DNA from: an uncultured Gammaproteobacteria bacterium
GTDB taxonomy: Bacteria; Pseudomonadota; Gammaproteobacteria; GCA-001735895
Length of the DNA stretch: 33,298 bases
NCBI GenBank assembly: GCA_913061315.1
Contig: CAJXUC010000034.1
Coordinates: forward strand, 1-33,298
Direction of reading: 5' to 3'
This document shows, in pieces, positions 7,825-16,765 of the stretch (positions are counted from its first letter, which is position 1; every line of letters starts with the position of its first letter). The notes beneath the pieces were generated by a model. The model made no database searches. It was given only the letters and a program-made list of their open reading frames with translations, and had not been told where the DNA came from. A program made the translations under genes and the position numbers.

Positions 7825-7854
7825 TTTACTTTTCATCTCTATCAGGCGTATAGT
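7825..7854 (+). promoter_or_regulatory. Sigma-70-like promoter of 6S RNA
   Basis: TTTACT (7825-7830) and TATAGT (7849-7854) are separated by 18 bases and end six bases before the inferred 6S RNA 5' end at 7861. The spacing fits a housekeeping promoter. The start point is inferred from the closing stem of the RNA. Confidence 0.6.
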
Positions 7855-7860
7855 AGTTTT

Positions 7861-8044
7861 ATACCTACTGCGATGTTGGTTAGCAGCCATCAAAATCCTT
7901 GAGCCGTTTTATCCTCCTAGGGGTCTTTCGTACAACGCTGGTGTGCATGCCCGATTCGTCGGGAAGCCTGATGAGGTTGTCAATAACCCCACCTGAACCT
8001 TTGGTTCAAGGTTGATATATTTGCGACGGCATTGTGGTTGGTAT
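7861..8044 (+). ncRNA. ssrS: 6S RNA
   Basis: 6S RNA binds sigma-70 RNA polymerase by mimicking an open promoter and tunes transcription in stationary phase. Recognisable parts compared with E. coli are the 5' block CCTTGAGCCG (7908-7917), the segment GTGTGCATGCCCGATTCGTC (7941-7960), the hairpin TGAACCTTTGGTTCA (7994-8008), and a 3' GCGACGGCAT (8023-8032). The ends can pair as a long closing stem: ATACC at 7861-7865 with GGTAT at 8040-8044, continuing inward with few mismatches. The size of about 184 bases equals the E. coli RNA. Its place directly after zapA is conserved. The usual downstream partner fau/ygfA is absent here, and ilvA converges instead. Confidence 0.93.
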
Positions 8045-8053
8045 TCTTAATTT

Positions 8054-8077
8054 TAGTTGCCTTTTTCTAGGCAGCTA
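8054..8077. terminator. Stem-loop between 6S RNA and ilvA
   Basis: TAGTTGCC (8054-8061) pairs with GGCAGCTA (8070-8077), with one G-U pair and an 8-base loop. It follows the 6S RNA 3' end and also lies downstream of ilvA. There is no T-run directly after it on either strand, so it may be a processing or weak termination element shared by the two transcripts. Confidence 0.4.
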
Positions 8078-8145
8078 TCATCTTAAATAACAAATTCAGT
8101 GACTTACAATCGTCAGCTCTTGATCCTCTTCAAGGCAACTGAGTT

Positions 8146-9669
8146 CTACTTCAGAAATAATTGATAAGCATCATTTTCAGTTTCATTCCAATAGGGAATA
8201 TTTAAACTTTTCAAAAAAACGTTAAACGCTTTATAGTCTGATTTCTCAACTTGAAAACCCATCAGTATTCGACCAAAATTTGACCCATGATTACGATAAT
8301 GAAACAAACTGATATTCCATTTTTTACCCATCTTCATTAAAAAATTTAATAGCGCGGCGGGTTTTTCGGGAAACTGAAAACGATATAACAACTCATTATT
8401 CACGCCACCACCCGGATGCCCGCCGACCATATAACGGGTATGCAGCTTAGCAACTTCATTTTGAGTCATGTCGACAACAGAGTAACCATGGGCCTGTAAT
8501 TGTTCGATAACCTGATTTTTTTCATCATTACCCTTGGTGAGTTGAATACCGGCAAAAACACGGGCCTGATTATGGTCTGAATATCGATAGTTGAACTCAG
8601 TAATAGAGCGCTTTCCAATGAGCTGACAAAACTCTTTAAAGCTCCCAGGACGCTCCGGTATTTGCACTGCAAGCAACGCTTCACGATCCTCACCTATTTC
8701 TGCTCGTTCAGCAACATGGCGCAATCGATCAAAATTCATGTTAGCACCACAGTTAATAGCAATAAGCGTTTGCCCATTCAAACCGTGCATGTCGGCATAT
8801 TTTTTAAGTCCGGCCAAAGACAACGCACCTGCGGGTTCACATATGGCGCGAGTGTCTTCAAAGGTGTCTTTGATTGCGGCACAAATTTGATCCGTAGTAA
8901 CGGTAATAGCGTCGTCTGCCAAATTTTTTAACATCGCAAACGTGTGTTTACCCACTTGTTTGACCGCCACACCATCAGCAAATGTTCCCACTTCTTTTAA
9001 CGTTACCCTGCGACCCGTCTTTCGCGATTCATAAAAACAGGCTGAATCTTCGGGCTCTACTGTGATAATTTTAATTTCAGGCCGAACGGCTTTTAGAAAG
9101 CCAGCGATCCCAGCGGCTAATCCACCCCCGCCAACGGGTACAAAAATAGCGTCAATATGATCTGGGTGCTGTCGAATTATTTCATGCGCTATTGTTGCCT
9201 GCCCTGCCATTACGTCGACATCATCAAATGGATGAATAAACGCTAACCCTTCTTGTGCAGACATGTCTAATGCATATTTTTTTGCGGCATCAAAATTCTC
9301 GCCATACAATATGGCTTTAGCACCATGGCTTTTTACTGCAGATACTTTGATGTCTGGCGTGGTTACTGGCATTACGATAATGGCTTTTAAGCCGAGTTTT
9401 TTGGCTGATAACGCGACGCCCTGTGCGTGATTTCCAGCAGATGCAGTAATGACGCCAGAGAGCCCTGGGTTTGCTTTAAGCATTAAATAAATTTTATTGA
9501 ATGCACCGCGGATTTTGAAAGAGAAAACAGGCTGTAAATCTTCTCGTTTAAGCCAAATTTTATTGCCATTGCGGCTCGAAATTCGATTCATGTAGTCTAA
9601 GGATGTTTCGCGTGCAACATCGTAAACTCTTGCCGTGAGTACCTTTTCCAGAAACTGTTGTTGTGCCAT
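8146..9669 (-). CDS. ilvA: Threonine ammonia-lyase (threonine deaminase), biosynthetic
   Basis: This 507-residue PLP enzyme converts threonine to 2-oxobutanoate, the first step toward isoleucine. The catalytic domain spans about 1-320. The PLP lysine is Lys52 (VFSFKIRGAFN), SAGNHAQGVA contacts the substrate, and PVGGGGLAAGI is the glycine loop that binds the cofactor phosphate. Two ACT-like regulatory repeats follow (about 330-415 and 425-507; AVQIPERPGSF and RFQFPEKPAALL), so it is the long, isoleucine-inhibited biosynthetic form, near the E. coli 514 residues. It diverges from rpiA across a 181-base region with palindromic AGGTAAT elements. No branched-chain-rich leader peptide was seen. 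Confidence 0.96.
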   Translation of the reverse strand: MAQQQFLEKVLTARVYDVARETSLDYMNRISSRNGNKIWLKREDLQPVFSFKIRGAFNKIYLMLKANPGLSGVITASAGNHAQGVALSAKKLGLKAIIVMPVTTPDIKVSAVKSHGAKAILYGENFDAAKKYALDMSAQEGLAFIHPFDDVDVMAGQATIAHEIIRQHPDHIDAIFVPVGGGGLAAGIAGFLKAVRPEIKIITVEPEDSACFYESRKTGRRVTLKEVGTFADGVAVKQVGKHTFAMLKNLADDAITVTTDQICAAIKDTFEDTRAICEPAGALSLAGLKKYADMHGLNGQTLIAINCGANMNFDRLRHVAERAEIGEDREALLAVQIPERPGSFKEFCQLIGKRSITEFNYRYSDHNQARVFAGIQLTKGNDEKNQVIEQLQAHGYSVVDMTQNEVAKLHTRYMVGGHPGGGVNNELLYRFQFPEKPAALLNFLMKMGKKWNISLFHYRNHGSNFGRILMGFQVEKSDYKAFNVFLKSLNIPYWNETENDAYQLFLK

Positions 9670-9741
9670 AACTTAAGCCGTTTTAGCAATAAATTAAAAA
9701 GAGAGCGCAATTGTGCTTGTGGGACTAACAAAGTCAACTCT

Positions 9742-9832
9742 GGGAGGTAATTTATTACCTGAAGTAAATAAGCTGGGTGAATAGGATTTACATGACAATT
9801 GATTATTCAGTGGTTAAAATTCATTACCTCCC
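9742..9832. promoter_or_regulatory. Triple AGGTAAT inverted elements between ilvA and rpiA
   Basis: AGGTAAT at 9745-9751 forms a perfect palindrome with ATTACCT at 9754-9760 (2-base centre). The longer GGGAGGTAAT (9742-9751) is also the exact reverse complement of ATTACCTCCC at 9823-9832. The left arm can therefore pair with either a near or a far partner. On the plus strand the far arm is followed by CCCTTTTTGG just before the rpiA ATG. This could be a repressor operator or a leader with two alternative hairpins, and the sequence alone does not decide. Confidence 0.5.
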
Positions 9833-9850
9833 CCTTTTTGGTAGATATGA

Positions 9851-10513
9851 ATGACCCCAGATCAAAAGAAAATAGTAGCAGCAGAAGCTGCACTGGACTA
9901 TATCAAGCCAAACACCACGATTGGCGTTGGAACTGGATCGACGGTTAATCACTTTATTGACTTACTTGCTGAAAATTTTAAAGGTCAAATAAAAGCGGCG
10001 GTTTCAAGTTCAGTGGCATCATCAGAACGCATGCGACATTACGGTATACCGATTATTGATCTCAATGAGGCTGGTCGCCTGTCTATTTATGTCGATGGAG
10101 CTGATGAATCTAATCATCAATTACAGTTAATCAAAGGAGGTGGTGGCGCTCTTACTCGCGAGAAAATTATTGCAGCGGCGAGTGATAAATTTGTTTGTAT
10201 TGCAGATGCGAGCAAACTGGTTAATGTTCTCGGTGACTTCCCATTACCCGTGGAAGTTATTCCAATGGCTCAAAATCTTGTTGCAAGACAATTAAAGGTC
10301 TTGGGCTGTGAAATCAAATTGAGAGCAGGCTTTGTGACTGATAACGGCAATATCATCTTAGACTTGCTCGGTCTTCAAATTGAAGATGCATTAACTTTAG
10401 AACATCGAATTAATCAAATTACAGGGGTTGTTTGCGTTGGTTTATTTGCTCAGCGTCCGGCCGATGTCTTGATTCTTGGGGAAGCCGATGGTGCCCGAAA
10501 GGTTTTTGCCTAA
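9851..10513 (+). CDS. rpiA: Ribose-5-phosphate isomerase A
   Basis: This 220-residue enzyme interconverts ribose-5-phosphate and ribulose-5-phosphate in the pentose phosphate pathway. The phosphate-binding GVGTGSTV loop is at residues 25-32. The active-site residues are Asp82 and Asp85 (YVDGADE), Lys95 (IKGGGGA) and Glu104 (LTREK), matching E. coli Asp81, Asp84, Lys94 and Glu103. Length equals the family norm of about 219. GGTAG lies six bases before ATG 9851. A bidirectional terminator follows at 10612. Confidence 0.97.
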   Translation: MTPDQKKIVAAEAALDYIKPNTTIGVGTGSTVNHFIDLLAENFKGQIKAAVSSSVASSERMRHYGIPIIDLNEAGRLSIYVDGADESNHQLQLIKGGGGALTREKIIAAASDKFVCIADASKLVNVLGDFPLPVEVIPMAQNLVARQLKVLGCEIKLRAGFVTDNGNIILDLLGLQIEDALTLEHRINQITGVVCVGLFAQRPADVLILGEADGARKVFA

Positions 10514-10611
10514 ACCTGTGGAGAGCTACTCTAGTTTAATTCACCAAGTGCTTACCAAGTCAAAATGGTAGCGATAATCTTAGATTTTAATCCGAAAACC
10601 CGATTGCAGAC

Positions 10612-10641
10612 AAAAAAAAGCCTGCATAAAGCAGGCTTTTT
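10612..10641. terminator. Bidirectional intrinsic terminator between rpiA and rpsI
   Basis: AGCCTGC (10619-10625) and GCAGGCT (10631-10637) form a perfect 7-bp stem with loop ATAAA. The stem is flanked by eight A's on the left and five T's on the right, so it can end transcripts from both converging genes, rpiA (plus) and rplM-rpsI (minus). Confidence 0.9.
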
Positions 10642-10661
10642 CAAAACTAGGTGTTTTGCTC

Positions 10662-11054
10662 TTAACGCTTAGAGAACTGAACGCCACGACGTGCTTTGCG
10701 CAGACCGACTTTCTTACGTTCGACTTCTCTCGCATCACGAGTCACAAAACCTTCTTTACGCAAGGCTGGACGCAATGTCTCGTCATACTGCATTAATGCA
10801 CGAGTAATGCCCAAACGAATGGCACCCGCTTGGCCGCTGGGACCACCACCAGCAACGCTGACATTAATGTCAAAGTTTTCTAACATATCAACAGTTTCTA
10901 ATGGTTGACGAATGACCATACGTGAAGTTTCACGTCCAAAATAGTCTTCAATGCTTTTTTTGTTAACTGTAATCGCACCTTTACCAGCAGTTAAATAAAC
11001 TCTTGCTGCTGAACTTTTGCGACGACCGGTACCATAATATTGTTCGGCTGACAT
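10662..11054 (-). CDS. rpsI: 30S ribosomal protein S9
   Basis: This 130-residue protein S9 begins [16 protein letters not shown]. It contains the conserved [19 protein letters not shown] block and ends with the invariant [11 protein letters not shown] tail, whose C-terminal lysine-arginine reaches the P-site tRNA. It is the second gene of the rplM-rpsI operon, 12 bases after rplM. The length is identical to E. coli. Confidence 0.98.
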   Translation of the reverse strand: MSAEQYYGTGRRKSSAARVYLTAGKGAITVNKKSIEDYFGRETSRMVIRQPLETVDMLENFDINVSVAGGGPSGQAGAIRLGITRALMQYDETLRPALRKEGFVTRDAREVERKKVGLRKARRGVQFSKR

Positions 11055-11066
11055 AATAAAGACCCT

Positions 11067-11495
11067 TTAAATTTCTAGTGGCTGTGGTTGTTGTGCTGCG
11101 TGCTCATGTGTTGCACCAGCATAAACTTTCAGCTTTTTAAACATCGTCCGTCCAAGTGAATTCTTTGGCAACATTCCTTTGACTGACTTTTCAATGATTC
11201 TTTCAGGATGCTCTTTTCTCAGCTTCGAAAGATTAATTGACTTCAAACTTCCGATAAAACCGGTGTGATGATAATAAATTTTGTCTTGCTCTTTGTTACC
11301 GGTAACACGAACTTTGTCGGCATTAACGATTACAATGTAATCACCTGTATCAACATGAGGCGTGTATTCTGGCTTATGTTTTCCGCGTAAACGACGAGCA
11401 ATCTCTGTCGACAAACGACCGAGTACCTTATCAGTAGCGTCGATAACGAACCACTCTCGTTTAACAGTTTCTTGCTTGGCACTAAAGGTTTTCAT
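11067..11495 (-). CDS. rplM: 50S ribosomal protein L13
   Basis: This 142-residue L13 starts [20 protein letters not shown]. It carries the family block [28 protein letters not shown] and [21 protein letters not shown]. In E. coli the protein represses its own operon by binding the mRNA leader. Here the leader is about 50 bases and contains a small hairpin AGCGT/ACGCT just before the start. Length is the same as E. coli, and a strong promoter lies upstream at 11552-11580. Confidence 0.98.
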   Translation of the reverse strand: MKTFSAKQETVKREWFVIDATDKVLGRLSTEIARRLRGKHKPEYTPHVDTGDYIVIVNADKVRVTGNKEQDKIYYHHTGFIGSLKSINLSKLRKEHPERIIEKSVKGMLPKNSLGRTMFKKLKVYAGATHEHAAQQPQPLEI

Positions 11496-11551
11496 ACTAA
11501 TTCCTGTTAAGCGTCATTATTACGCTTTGGCTTCTTCAACAAAGGGCGCGA

Positions 11552-11580
11552 ATACTAACGGATAAAATCAACCTTGACAA
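11552..11580 (-). promoter_or_regulatory. Sigma-70 promoter of rplM-rpsI
   Basis: On the minus strand TTGTCA (11580-11575) is followed after exactly 17 bases by TAGTAT (11557-11552). Transcription would start near 11545 and give a leader of about 50 bases before the rplM ATG at 11495, consistent with strong ribosomal protein expression. Confidence 0.75.
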
Positions 11581-12025
11581 GCCTAATCAGGCGTTGAAAG
11601 TTGAAATATTCGGGTTAGCTCTAATGCCGCTGCCTGAATCGCCTTTAACGATGAAATATCAGTTAACTCAGCTTATTCAGTAGGAAAATTATAGCAGCAA
11701 TAGCCCAAAACACGTTACCAAATATTTCACTTTAATCACTTTTAAGTGTCAACTTAAGTATTAAAACGGATGGGAATGGTCTGCCTCTAAAGTATATCTT
11801 AAATAATAACGGTCATTCCCCTTCTGTGCGGGTAAGACAAACCGTTATTAACTAACGTAGTTTATTTGATCAACGGCCATGCGGCCGATCATCCAAAGGT
11901 GACCTGATAGCGTATTAAACGAGACGCACTTGACTGCTATACCTGCTGAAATAGAGCTGCTGTTAGACTCTAATTATTATCTGTATAGTTAGTCACTGTA
12001 ATCGGCCTTATCGGAGACTGACTCA
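11581..12025. other. Divergent intergenic region rplM/coq7 with nested inverted repeats
   Basis: About 445 bases carry no convincing gene. They contain a perfect 10-base inverted repeat TAATAACGGT (11804-11813) / ACCGTTATTA (11841-11850), with a 27-base loop. They also contain GGGAATG (11772-11778) / CATTCCC (11814-11820), whose right arm falls inside that loop, so the two structures are nested and mutually exclusive. The coq7 promoter must lie in this region but was not identified with confidence. Confidence 0.5.
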
Positions 12026-12667
12026 ATGCTACAAAAACTTAATTTGATCGACACTCTGCTCGATGAGATCCAACATGGCTTGAAAACTTGCCAACTTCGC
12101 CCATTTACCGATGCCAGGCCTTATCCAGGCTCAGACATTGAAGAGACTCCTCTGTCAGACAGTGAACAGCAGCATGCAGCAGGGTTAATGCGCATTAATA
12201 ATGCGGGGGAAGTCGCAGCACAGGGGCTTTATCGAGGTCAGGCTTTTAGTGCCCGTGATCCAAAAACTAGTGACACTATGCGGGCCGCAGCTGAAGAAGA
12301 AAACGAACATCTTAATTGGTGCTTGCAACGCTTGTCAGAACTTGAGGGTAACCGCAGTAAACTCGATGGCCTTTGGTATTTAGGCTCGTTTGCCATCGGC
12401 TCTGTTGCTGGTGCTATTGGCGACCAATGGAGCCTAGGTTTTGTTGAAGAGACTGAGATACAGGTCAGCGACCACCTTGATAGTCATTTGAAGAAGTTAC
12501 CTGAGCAAGACCTGCGCAGCAGGGCTGTGCTTAATACTATGAAAGCAGACGAGATGAGACACGCAATCGAAGCCCATGAAGCGGGGGCAGCCAAACTCCC
12601 CAGCCTTGTCAAACGCACCATGGGACTAACGAGTAAGTTCATGACTTTTGCTGCTTATCGACTTTAA
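12026..12667 (+). CDS. coq7: 3-demethoxyubiquinol 3-hydroxylase Coq7
   Basis: This 213-residue di-iron hydroxylase of the COQ7/CAT5 family catalyses the C6 hydroxylation of the ubiquinone ring, the reaction done by the flavoprotein UbiF in enterics. The helical-bundle iron ligands appear as RINNAGEVAAQGLY, EEENEHLNW, EETEIQVSDH and KADEMRHAIEA (repeated E..ExxH). Length is typical of Pseudomonas-like Coq7. Its presence with UbiH and UbiI at 2678-5142 completes the three aerobic ring hydroxylations. The neighbouring OsmC/YhfA and crp genes follow the usual order in Pseudomonadales-like genomes. Confidence 0.95.
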   Translation: MLQKLNLIDTLLDEIQHGLKTCQLRPFTDARPYPGSDIEETPLSDSEQQHAAGLMRINNAGEVAAQGLYRGQAFSARDPKTSDTMRAAAEEENEHLNWCLQRLSELEGNRSKLDGLWYLGSFAIGSVAGAIGDQWSLGFVEETEIQVSDHLDSHLKKLPEQDLRSRAVLNTMKADEMRHAIEAHEAGAAKLPSLVKRTMGLTSKFMTFAAYRL

Positions 12668-12705
12668 CAGCTCTTGCTTAGGTATCAGGTTCTAAAAGAG
12701 TGCCT

Positions 12706-13125
12706 TTAGTCTACGTCGACGATTTCAAAATCATGAGTCATTTCAACTGAAGCTTCAAACATCTTTGAAGCTGAACAATATTTTTCTGCCGATAAGCCAA
12801 CTGCTTTTTTAACTTTAGCTGAATTAAGGCCTTTGCCACTCACTACAAAATGCGCATGGATTCGGGTGAATACTTTAGGTATTTCCTCGGCTCGTTCAGC
12901 TTCAATTTCAACATGGCAGTTAACGAACTTTTGTCTCGATTTATTTAAGATCATTACAACGTCAAAAGCCGTACAGCCGCCCAATCCTAACAATAGCATT
13001 TCCATTGGGCGAACGCCCATGTTGCGCCCACCATCCTCTGGGGCACCGTCCATCACTACAGAGTGACCGCTACCAGATTCACCCACAAAGGATACATTGT
13101 CTAGCCACTTAACTTTACACTTCAT
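12706..13125 (-). CDS. OsmC-family protein (YhfA type)
   Basis: This 139-residue OsmC/Ohr-fold protein has the two conserved redox cysteines, Cys51 (LGGCTAFDVVMIL) and Cys117 (EKYCSAS). E. coli YhfA has the same length class and is likewise divergent from crp. OsmC/Ohr proteins reduce organic hydroperoxides, but the physiological substrate of the YhfA group is not established. The gene lies back to back with crp across 77 bases and converges with coq7. Confidence 0.85.
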   Translation of the reverse strand: MKCKVKWLDNVSFVGESGSGHSVVMDGAPEDGGRNMGVRPMEMLLLGLGGCTAFDVVMILNKSRQKFVNCHVEIEAERAEEIPKVFTRIHAHFVVSGKGLNSAKVKKAVGLSAEKYCSASKMFEASVEMTHDFEIVDVD

Positions 13126-13202
13126 ATTTTTACTCTATCGAGGTTGCACTACTTTATTTATAGTCTATATAGTAACTATTCAATTAAATAGTCGAATGGA
13201 AC

Positions 13203-13850
13203 ATGATTATTAAACCAATAGCCAAGGTAATACCTCACAAGAATTTTGCACTTGAGACCTTTTTAGGTCACTGCCACATCAAAAAGTATGCGGCACGAAA
13301 CACCATTATCCATGCGGGTGATGATTCTGAAACACTTTATTATATTATTGAAGGATCGGTTAGTGTAGTCATCGAAGACGAGGAATCGAATGAAATCATC
13401 CTTGCGTATCTTAATCCCGGTGATTTTTTTGGTGAAATGGGGTTATTTGAGGAAGATACAAAACGCAGTGCTTGGGTCAATACCCGAACCCCTTGCGATG
13501 TTGCTGAAATTCACTATAGCCAGTTCATGTCACTTGCTCAAGAGACACCAGAAATTCTTTTTCAACTATCGTCACAGCTTGCCAGTCGATTACGCAAAAC
13601 TAGCCGTAAAGTCAGTAACCTTGCATTTATGGACGTCACTGGCCGAGTTGCTCGAACGTTACTCGATTTAGCCAGAGAACCCGATGCCATTACCCACCCT
13701 GATGGCATGCAAATTAAAATTACGCGTCAAGAAATTGCCAAAATCGTGGGCTGCTCGCGCGAAATGGCGGGACGTGTTATGAAAACGCTTGAAGAAGACG
13801 GCTTGATTACAGCTCATGGTAAAACTATCGTGGTATTTGGTACCCGCTAA
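13203..13850 (+). CDS. crp: cAMP receptor protein (Crp/Vfr)
   Basis: This 215-residue global regulator is close to E. coli Crp and Pseudomonas Vfr. The cyclic-nucleotide pocket reads [20 protein letters not shown], with Glu78, Arg88 and Ser89 matching E. coli Glu72, Arg82 and Ser83. The C-helix [19 protein letters not shown] carries the Thr-Ser pair. The DNA recognition helix [21 protein letters not shown] has the Arg, Glu and Arg that contact TGTGA half-sites. It should therefore bind cAMP and the classical Crp site. No clear TGTGA-N6-TCACA site was noticed in this window. It is divergent from the OsmC/YhfA gene, as in enterics. Confidence 0.96.
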   Translation: MIIKPIAKVIPHKNFALETFLGHCHIKKYAARNTIIHAGDDSETLYYIIEGSVSVVIEDEESNEIILAYLNPGDFFGEMGLFEEDTKRSAWVNTRTPCDVAEIHYSQFMSLAQETPEILFQLSSQLASRLRKTSRKVSNLAFMDVTGRVARTLLDLAREPDAITHPDGMQIKITRQEIAKIVGCSREMAGRVMKTLEEDGLITAHGKTIVVFGTR

Positions 13851-13970
13851 TACCCACCAGCAAGCTTTTTTATCAATTTTATTTATCGCCCTTATTTTTA
13901 GAGCCGTCAATAATGGGTCGCAAACAATTCACAATTTGATCGCCAACCTAGATTCGATTATGATAGAGCA

Positions 13971-14342
13971 ATGCCATTAGCCGAAGACAGAATCACTAGC
14001 CGATACAGTATTTCGGCTTACACATCGACCGATATTACGATCAATGAAAAGCAATATCAGCAAAGCTTAATTGTATCTCCCGAAGTATTGGTTTGCCCTT
14101 CACCGATCAACTCTATTAGCGATCTGAACGAACATACTTTACAAAGTGTTCTCGATTTAAACCCCGATGTCGTCCTTCTTGGCACTGGGGAAAAGCAGAT
14201 TTTTCCTGAACCAAAAATTTTTGGATTACTCGGCGAAAAAGGCATTGGCCTTGAAGTCATGAATACCGGTGCCTTGTGCCGAACATTTAATATTTTGGTC
14301 GCAGAGGATCGTGACGTTGTGGCTATCGTTATTCAGGACTGA
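13971..14342 (+). CDS. Mth938/NDUFAF3-like domain protein (DUF498)
   Basis: This 123-residue single-domain protein of the Mth938-like (DUF498/DUF598) fold is related to mitochondrial complex I assembly factor NDUFAF3. The family core is visible as SLIVSPEVLVCP, then LNPDVVLLGTGEKQ, then GIGLEVMNTGALCRTFNILVAEDRDVVAIVI. No enzymatic function is known for bacterial members. Start ATG 13971 follows crp after 120 bases. The stop lies three bases from the trpC stop, so the two converge with no room for a terminator. Confidence 0.85.
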   Translation: MPLAEDRITSRYSISAYTSTDITINEKQYQQSLIVSPEVLVCPSPINSISDLNEHTLQSVLDLNPDVVLLGTGEKQIFPEPKIFGLLGEKGIGLEVMNTGALCRTFNILVAEDRDVVAIVIQD

Positions 14343-14345
14343 TCA

Positions 14346-15152
14346 CTAAACATGAAAGAATAAGGACCTTAACGCGTCACCTGGTTCCTCGGCTCGCATA
14401 AACGCTTCACCAACTAAAAAAGCATTCACGTTATTGTCACGCATGAGCCTTACGTCTGCATTGGTATGAATACCACTTTCTGTTACTACAATACAGTCAT
14501 CAGGAATTTGATCCAGCAAATCAATCGTTGTTGACAAACTCGTTTCGAAGGTTCGCAAATTTCGATTATTAATACCGATAAGTGACAGGCCTAATTTCAT
14601 TGCACGATCTAACTCTTGCTGGTCATGTACTTCAACTAGCACATCCATTCCTAGGTCAATAGCCACTTGGTGCAGGTGCTTCAGTGTCTGGTCATCCAAT
14701 GCGGCTACGATAAGCAATACACAATCAGCACCCAGCGTTCTGGCTTCAACTATTTGATATTCATCGATAATGAAATCTTTTCGTATGACCGGCAATGAAC
14801 AAGCATTTCGGGCTGCAATTAAATAGTCGTCATGGCCTTGAAAAAAATCAACGTCGGTCAACACGGACAAACAGGCTGCTCCAGCATTGGCGTAAGATAG
14901 TGCAATTTCGGCTGGATTAAAATTCTCTCGAATGACACCCTGGCTCGGCGAGGCTTTTTTAATTTCGGCAATCACAGCCGATAAGCCTTGTTCATTTTTA
15001 TCCCGCATCGATTGAATAAAGCCACGGGGTATAGGAGCGGAAGCTAACGTCAATGTCAATTGACTGGCTGCAACCTTTTTTTTTCGATCTGCAATCTCAA
15101 CTTTTTTACGGGCTAATATTTTTAACAGTATATCGGAGGGTTGGTTACTCAT
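14346..15152 (-). CDS. trpC: Indole-3-glycerol phosphate synthase
   Basis: This 268-residue monofunctional TrpC (TIM barrel) closes the ring of CdRP to indole-3-glycerol phosphate. Markers are the N-terminal [29 protein letters not shown] (catalytic lysine), [37 protein letters not shown] and VTESGI. Unlike E. coli it is not fused to TrpF. It is the last gene of the trp operon and overlaps the trpD end by eight bases. Confidence 0.97.
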   Translation of the reverse strand: MSNQPSDILLKILARKKVEIADRKKKVAASQLTLTLASAPIPRGFIQSMRDKNEQGLSAVIAEIKKASPSQGVIRENFNPAEIALSYANAGAACLSVLTDVDFFQGHDDYLIAARNACSLPVIRKDFIIDEYQIVEARTLGADCVLLIVAALDDQTLKHLHQVAIDLGMDVLVEVHDQQELDRAMKLGLSLIGINNRNLRTFETSLSTTIDLLDQIPDDCIVVTESGIHTNADVRLMRDNNVNAFLVGEAFMRAEEPGDALRSLFFHV

Positions 15153-16167
15153 AACTATTCGATTTCTCCACTAATTTTTGCAAGGTTTCAGCCGCTTTAC
15201 CATCTGCAATAACGCTTTGCGCCATTTTCACACCTGCTTGCCAACTATCAGTAACACCAGACACATAAATTGCAGCCCCTGCATTAACACAAACAATATC
15301 GCGAGCGGGGCCTGAAATATTGGCCAGTACCGCCTGAATAACAGCCAAACTTTGTTCGACTGTTTCTACCTTGAGTGCTGCTATATTGGACAGTTCTAAT
15401 CCAAAATCAGAAGGTGATACGCTATAGGTTCTGACGTCACCATCTTTAAGCTCTGCAATGTGAGTGACCGCTGACACACTGACTTCATCCATACCATCTT
15501 CGGAATGAGCCACCATCACATGGCGACTTCCAAGCTGTCCTAATACGCGTGCTATTGGCTCAACGAGAGCCTTATCAAATACGCCAATTACTTGGTTGGG
15601 TGCGCTGGCTGGATTGGTGAGCGGCCCTAACACGTTAAAAATTGTTCTAACGGCCATTTCTTTTCGTGGCCCAATGGCATGGCGCATCGCACTGTGATGC
15701 TTTTGTGCAAACATGAAACCAACTCCGACTTGGCTAATACAGTCACCCACTTGTTCTGGTGTAATATTCAGGTTCACACCAGCTGCTTCGAGTACATCTG
15801 CACTTCCAGTGGCGCCTGATACCGATCGATTACCATGTTTAGCCACATGCGCACCCGCTGCCGCAGTGACGATTGCACTTGCAGTCGAAATATTAAAGCT
15901 ACCGGAGGCATCTCCCCCTGTGCCACAGGTGTCTACTAAATTGTCCAGATCAACATTGACCCGCGTTGACAGTTCGCGCATCACCATGGCGGCCGCTGTA
16001 ATCTCGTCAACAGTCTCGCCTTTCATTCGCATGCCAACGAGGAACCCACCAATTTGTGCTGGCGTACATTCACCCGTCATGATTTGGTTCATCACGGCTG
16101 ACATGTCGAGCTGACTCAAGTCCTGACCGGCAATGGCTGACTTAATCGCTGTTTGAATATCCATCAC
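15145..16167 (-). CDS. trpD: Anthranilate phosphoribosyltransferase
   Basis: This 340-residue enzyme transfers phosphoribosyl from PRPP to anthranilate. The PRPP-binding glycine motif [17 protein letters not shown] and the [18 protein letters not shown] block are intact, as is the anthranilate-pocket region [31 protein letters not shown]. It is separate from TrpG (the two are fused in E. coli). Order is trpE-trpG-trpD-trpC, with only four bases between trpG and trpD. Confidence 0.97.
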   Translation of the reverse strand: MMDIQTAIKSAIAGQDLSQLDMSAVMNQIMTGECTPAQIGGFLVGMRMKGETVDEITAAAMVMRELSTRVNVDLDNLVDTCGTGGDASGSFNISTASAIVTAAAGAHVAKHGNRSVSGATGSADVLEAAGVNLNITPEQVGDCISQVGVGFMFAQKHHSAMRHAIGPRKEMAVRTIFNVLGPLTNPASAPNQVIGVFDKALVEPIARVLGQLGSRHVMVAHSEDGMDEVSVSAVTHIAELKDGDVRTYSVSPSDFGLELSNIAALKVETVEQSLAVIQAVLANISGPARDIVCVNAGAAIYVSGVTDSWQAGVKMAQSVIADGKAAETLQKLVEKSNSYE

Positions 16168-16171
16168 TGCC

Positions 16172-16765
16172 TCATTGAATACATTGCATGTTTAAAAAGT
16201 TACGCAGCATATCGTGACCGTGATCAGTCAATATCGACTCGGGGTGAAACTGCACACCTTCGATCGCGATATCTTTATGTCTAACACCCATAATTTCATC
16301 AATAGTGCCGTCTTCATTTTCTGTCCAAGCCGTTAACTCTAGGCAGTCAGGTAAACTGTTTTTATCGATGACTAATGAATGGTATCGCGTTGCTTGAAAT
16401 GGATTAGAAAGGTCATTAAAAACACCCTGGTTCGTATGTTTTACCATCGATGTTTTACCATGCATAATTTGTTTGGCATGGATAATATTACCACCGAAAA
16501 CCTGACCAATACTTTGATGCCCAAGACAGACTCCAAGCACAGGCTTAACCCCTGCCAAGGCTTGAATCGCTTCCATCGAGATACCCGCTTCGTTTGGCGT
16601 GCAAGGGCCAGGTGATATCATGACATGGGTTGCGTCACTATTAAGCACTTGATCTACAGTGACCTGATCATTACGGACAACCTCGACTTCGGCGCCAAGC
16701 TCTCCTAAATACTGCACCAGATTATAGGTAAAGGAATCGTAATTATCGATCATTAATACTTTCAT
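16172..16765 (-). CDS. trpG: Anthranilate synthase glutamine amidotransferase subunit
   Basis: This 197-residue class I glutamine amidotransferase supplies ammonia to TrpE. The catalytic triad is Cys80 ([10 protein letters not shown]), His174 and Glu176 (FHPES). In many bacteria this subunit also serves 4-amino-4-deoxychorismate synthase (PabA), and no separate pabA is visible here. Its ATG overlaps the trpE stop by four bases, implying coupled translation and equal subunit amounts. Confidence 0.96.
   Translation of the reverse strand: MKVLMIDNYDSFTYNLVQYLGELGAEVEVVRNDQVTVDQVLNSDATHVMISPGPCTPNEAGISMEAIQALAGVKPVLGVCLGHQSIGQVFGGNIIHAKQIMHGKTSMVKHTNQGVFNDLSNPFQATRYHSLVIDKNSLPDCLELTAWTENEDGTIDEIMGVRHKDIAIEGVQFHPESILTDHGHDMLRNFLNMQCIQ

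Noticed and set aside
15713..16114. 133-codon open frame on the plus strand inside trpD
   Set aside because: It is antisense to a well-conserved gene and has no recognisable protein family, so it is a codon-usage shadow.
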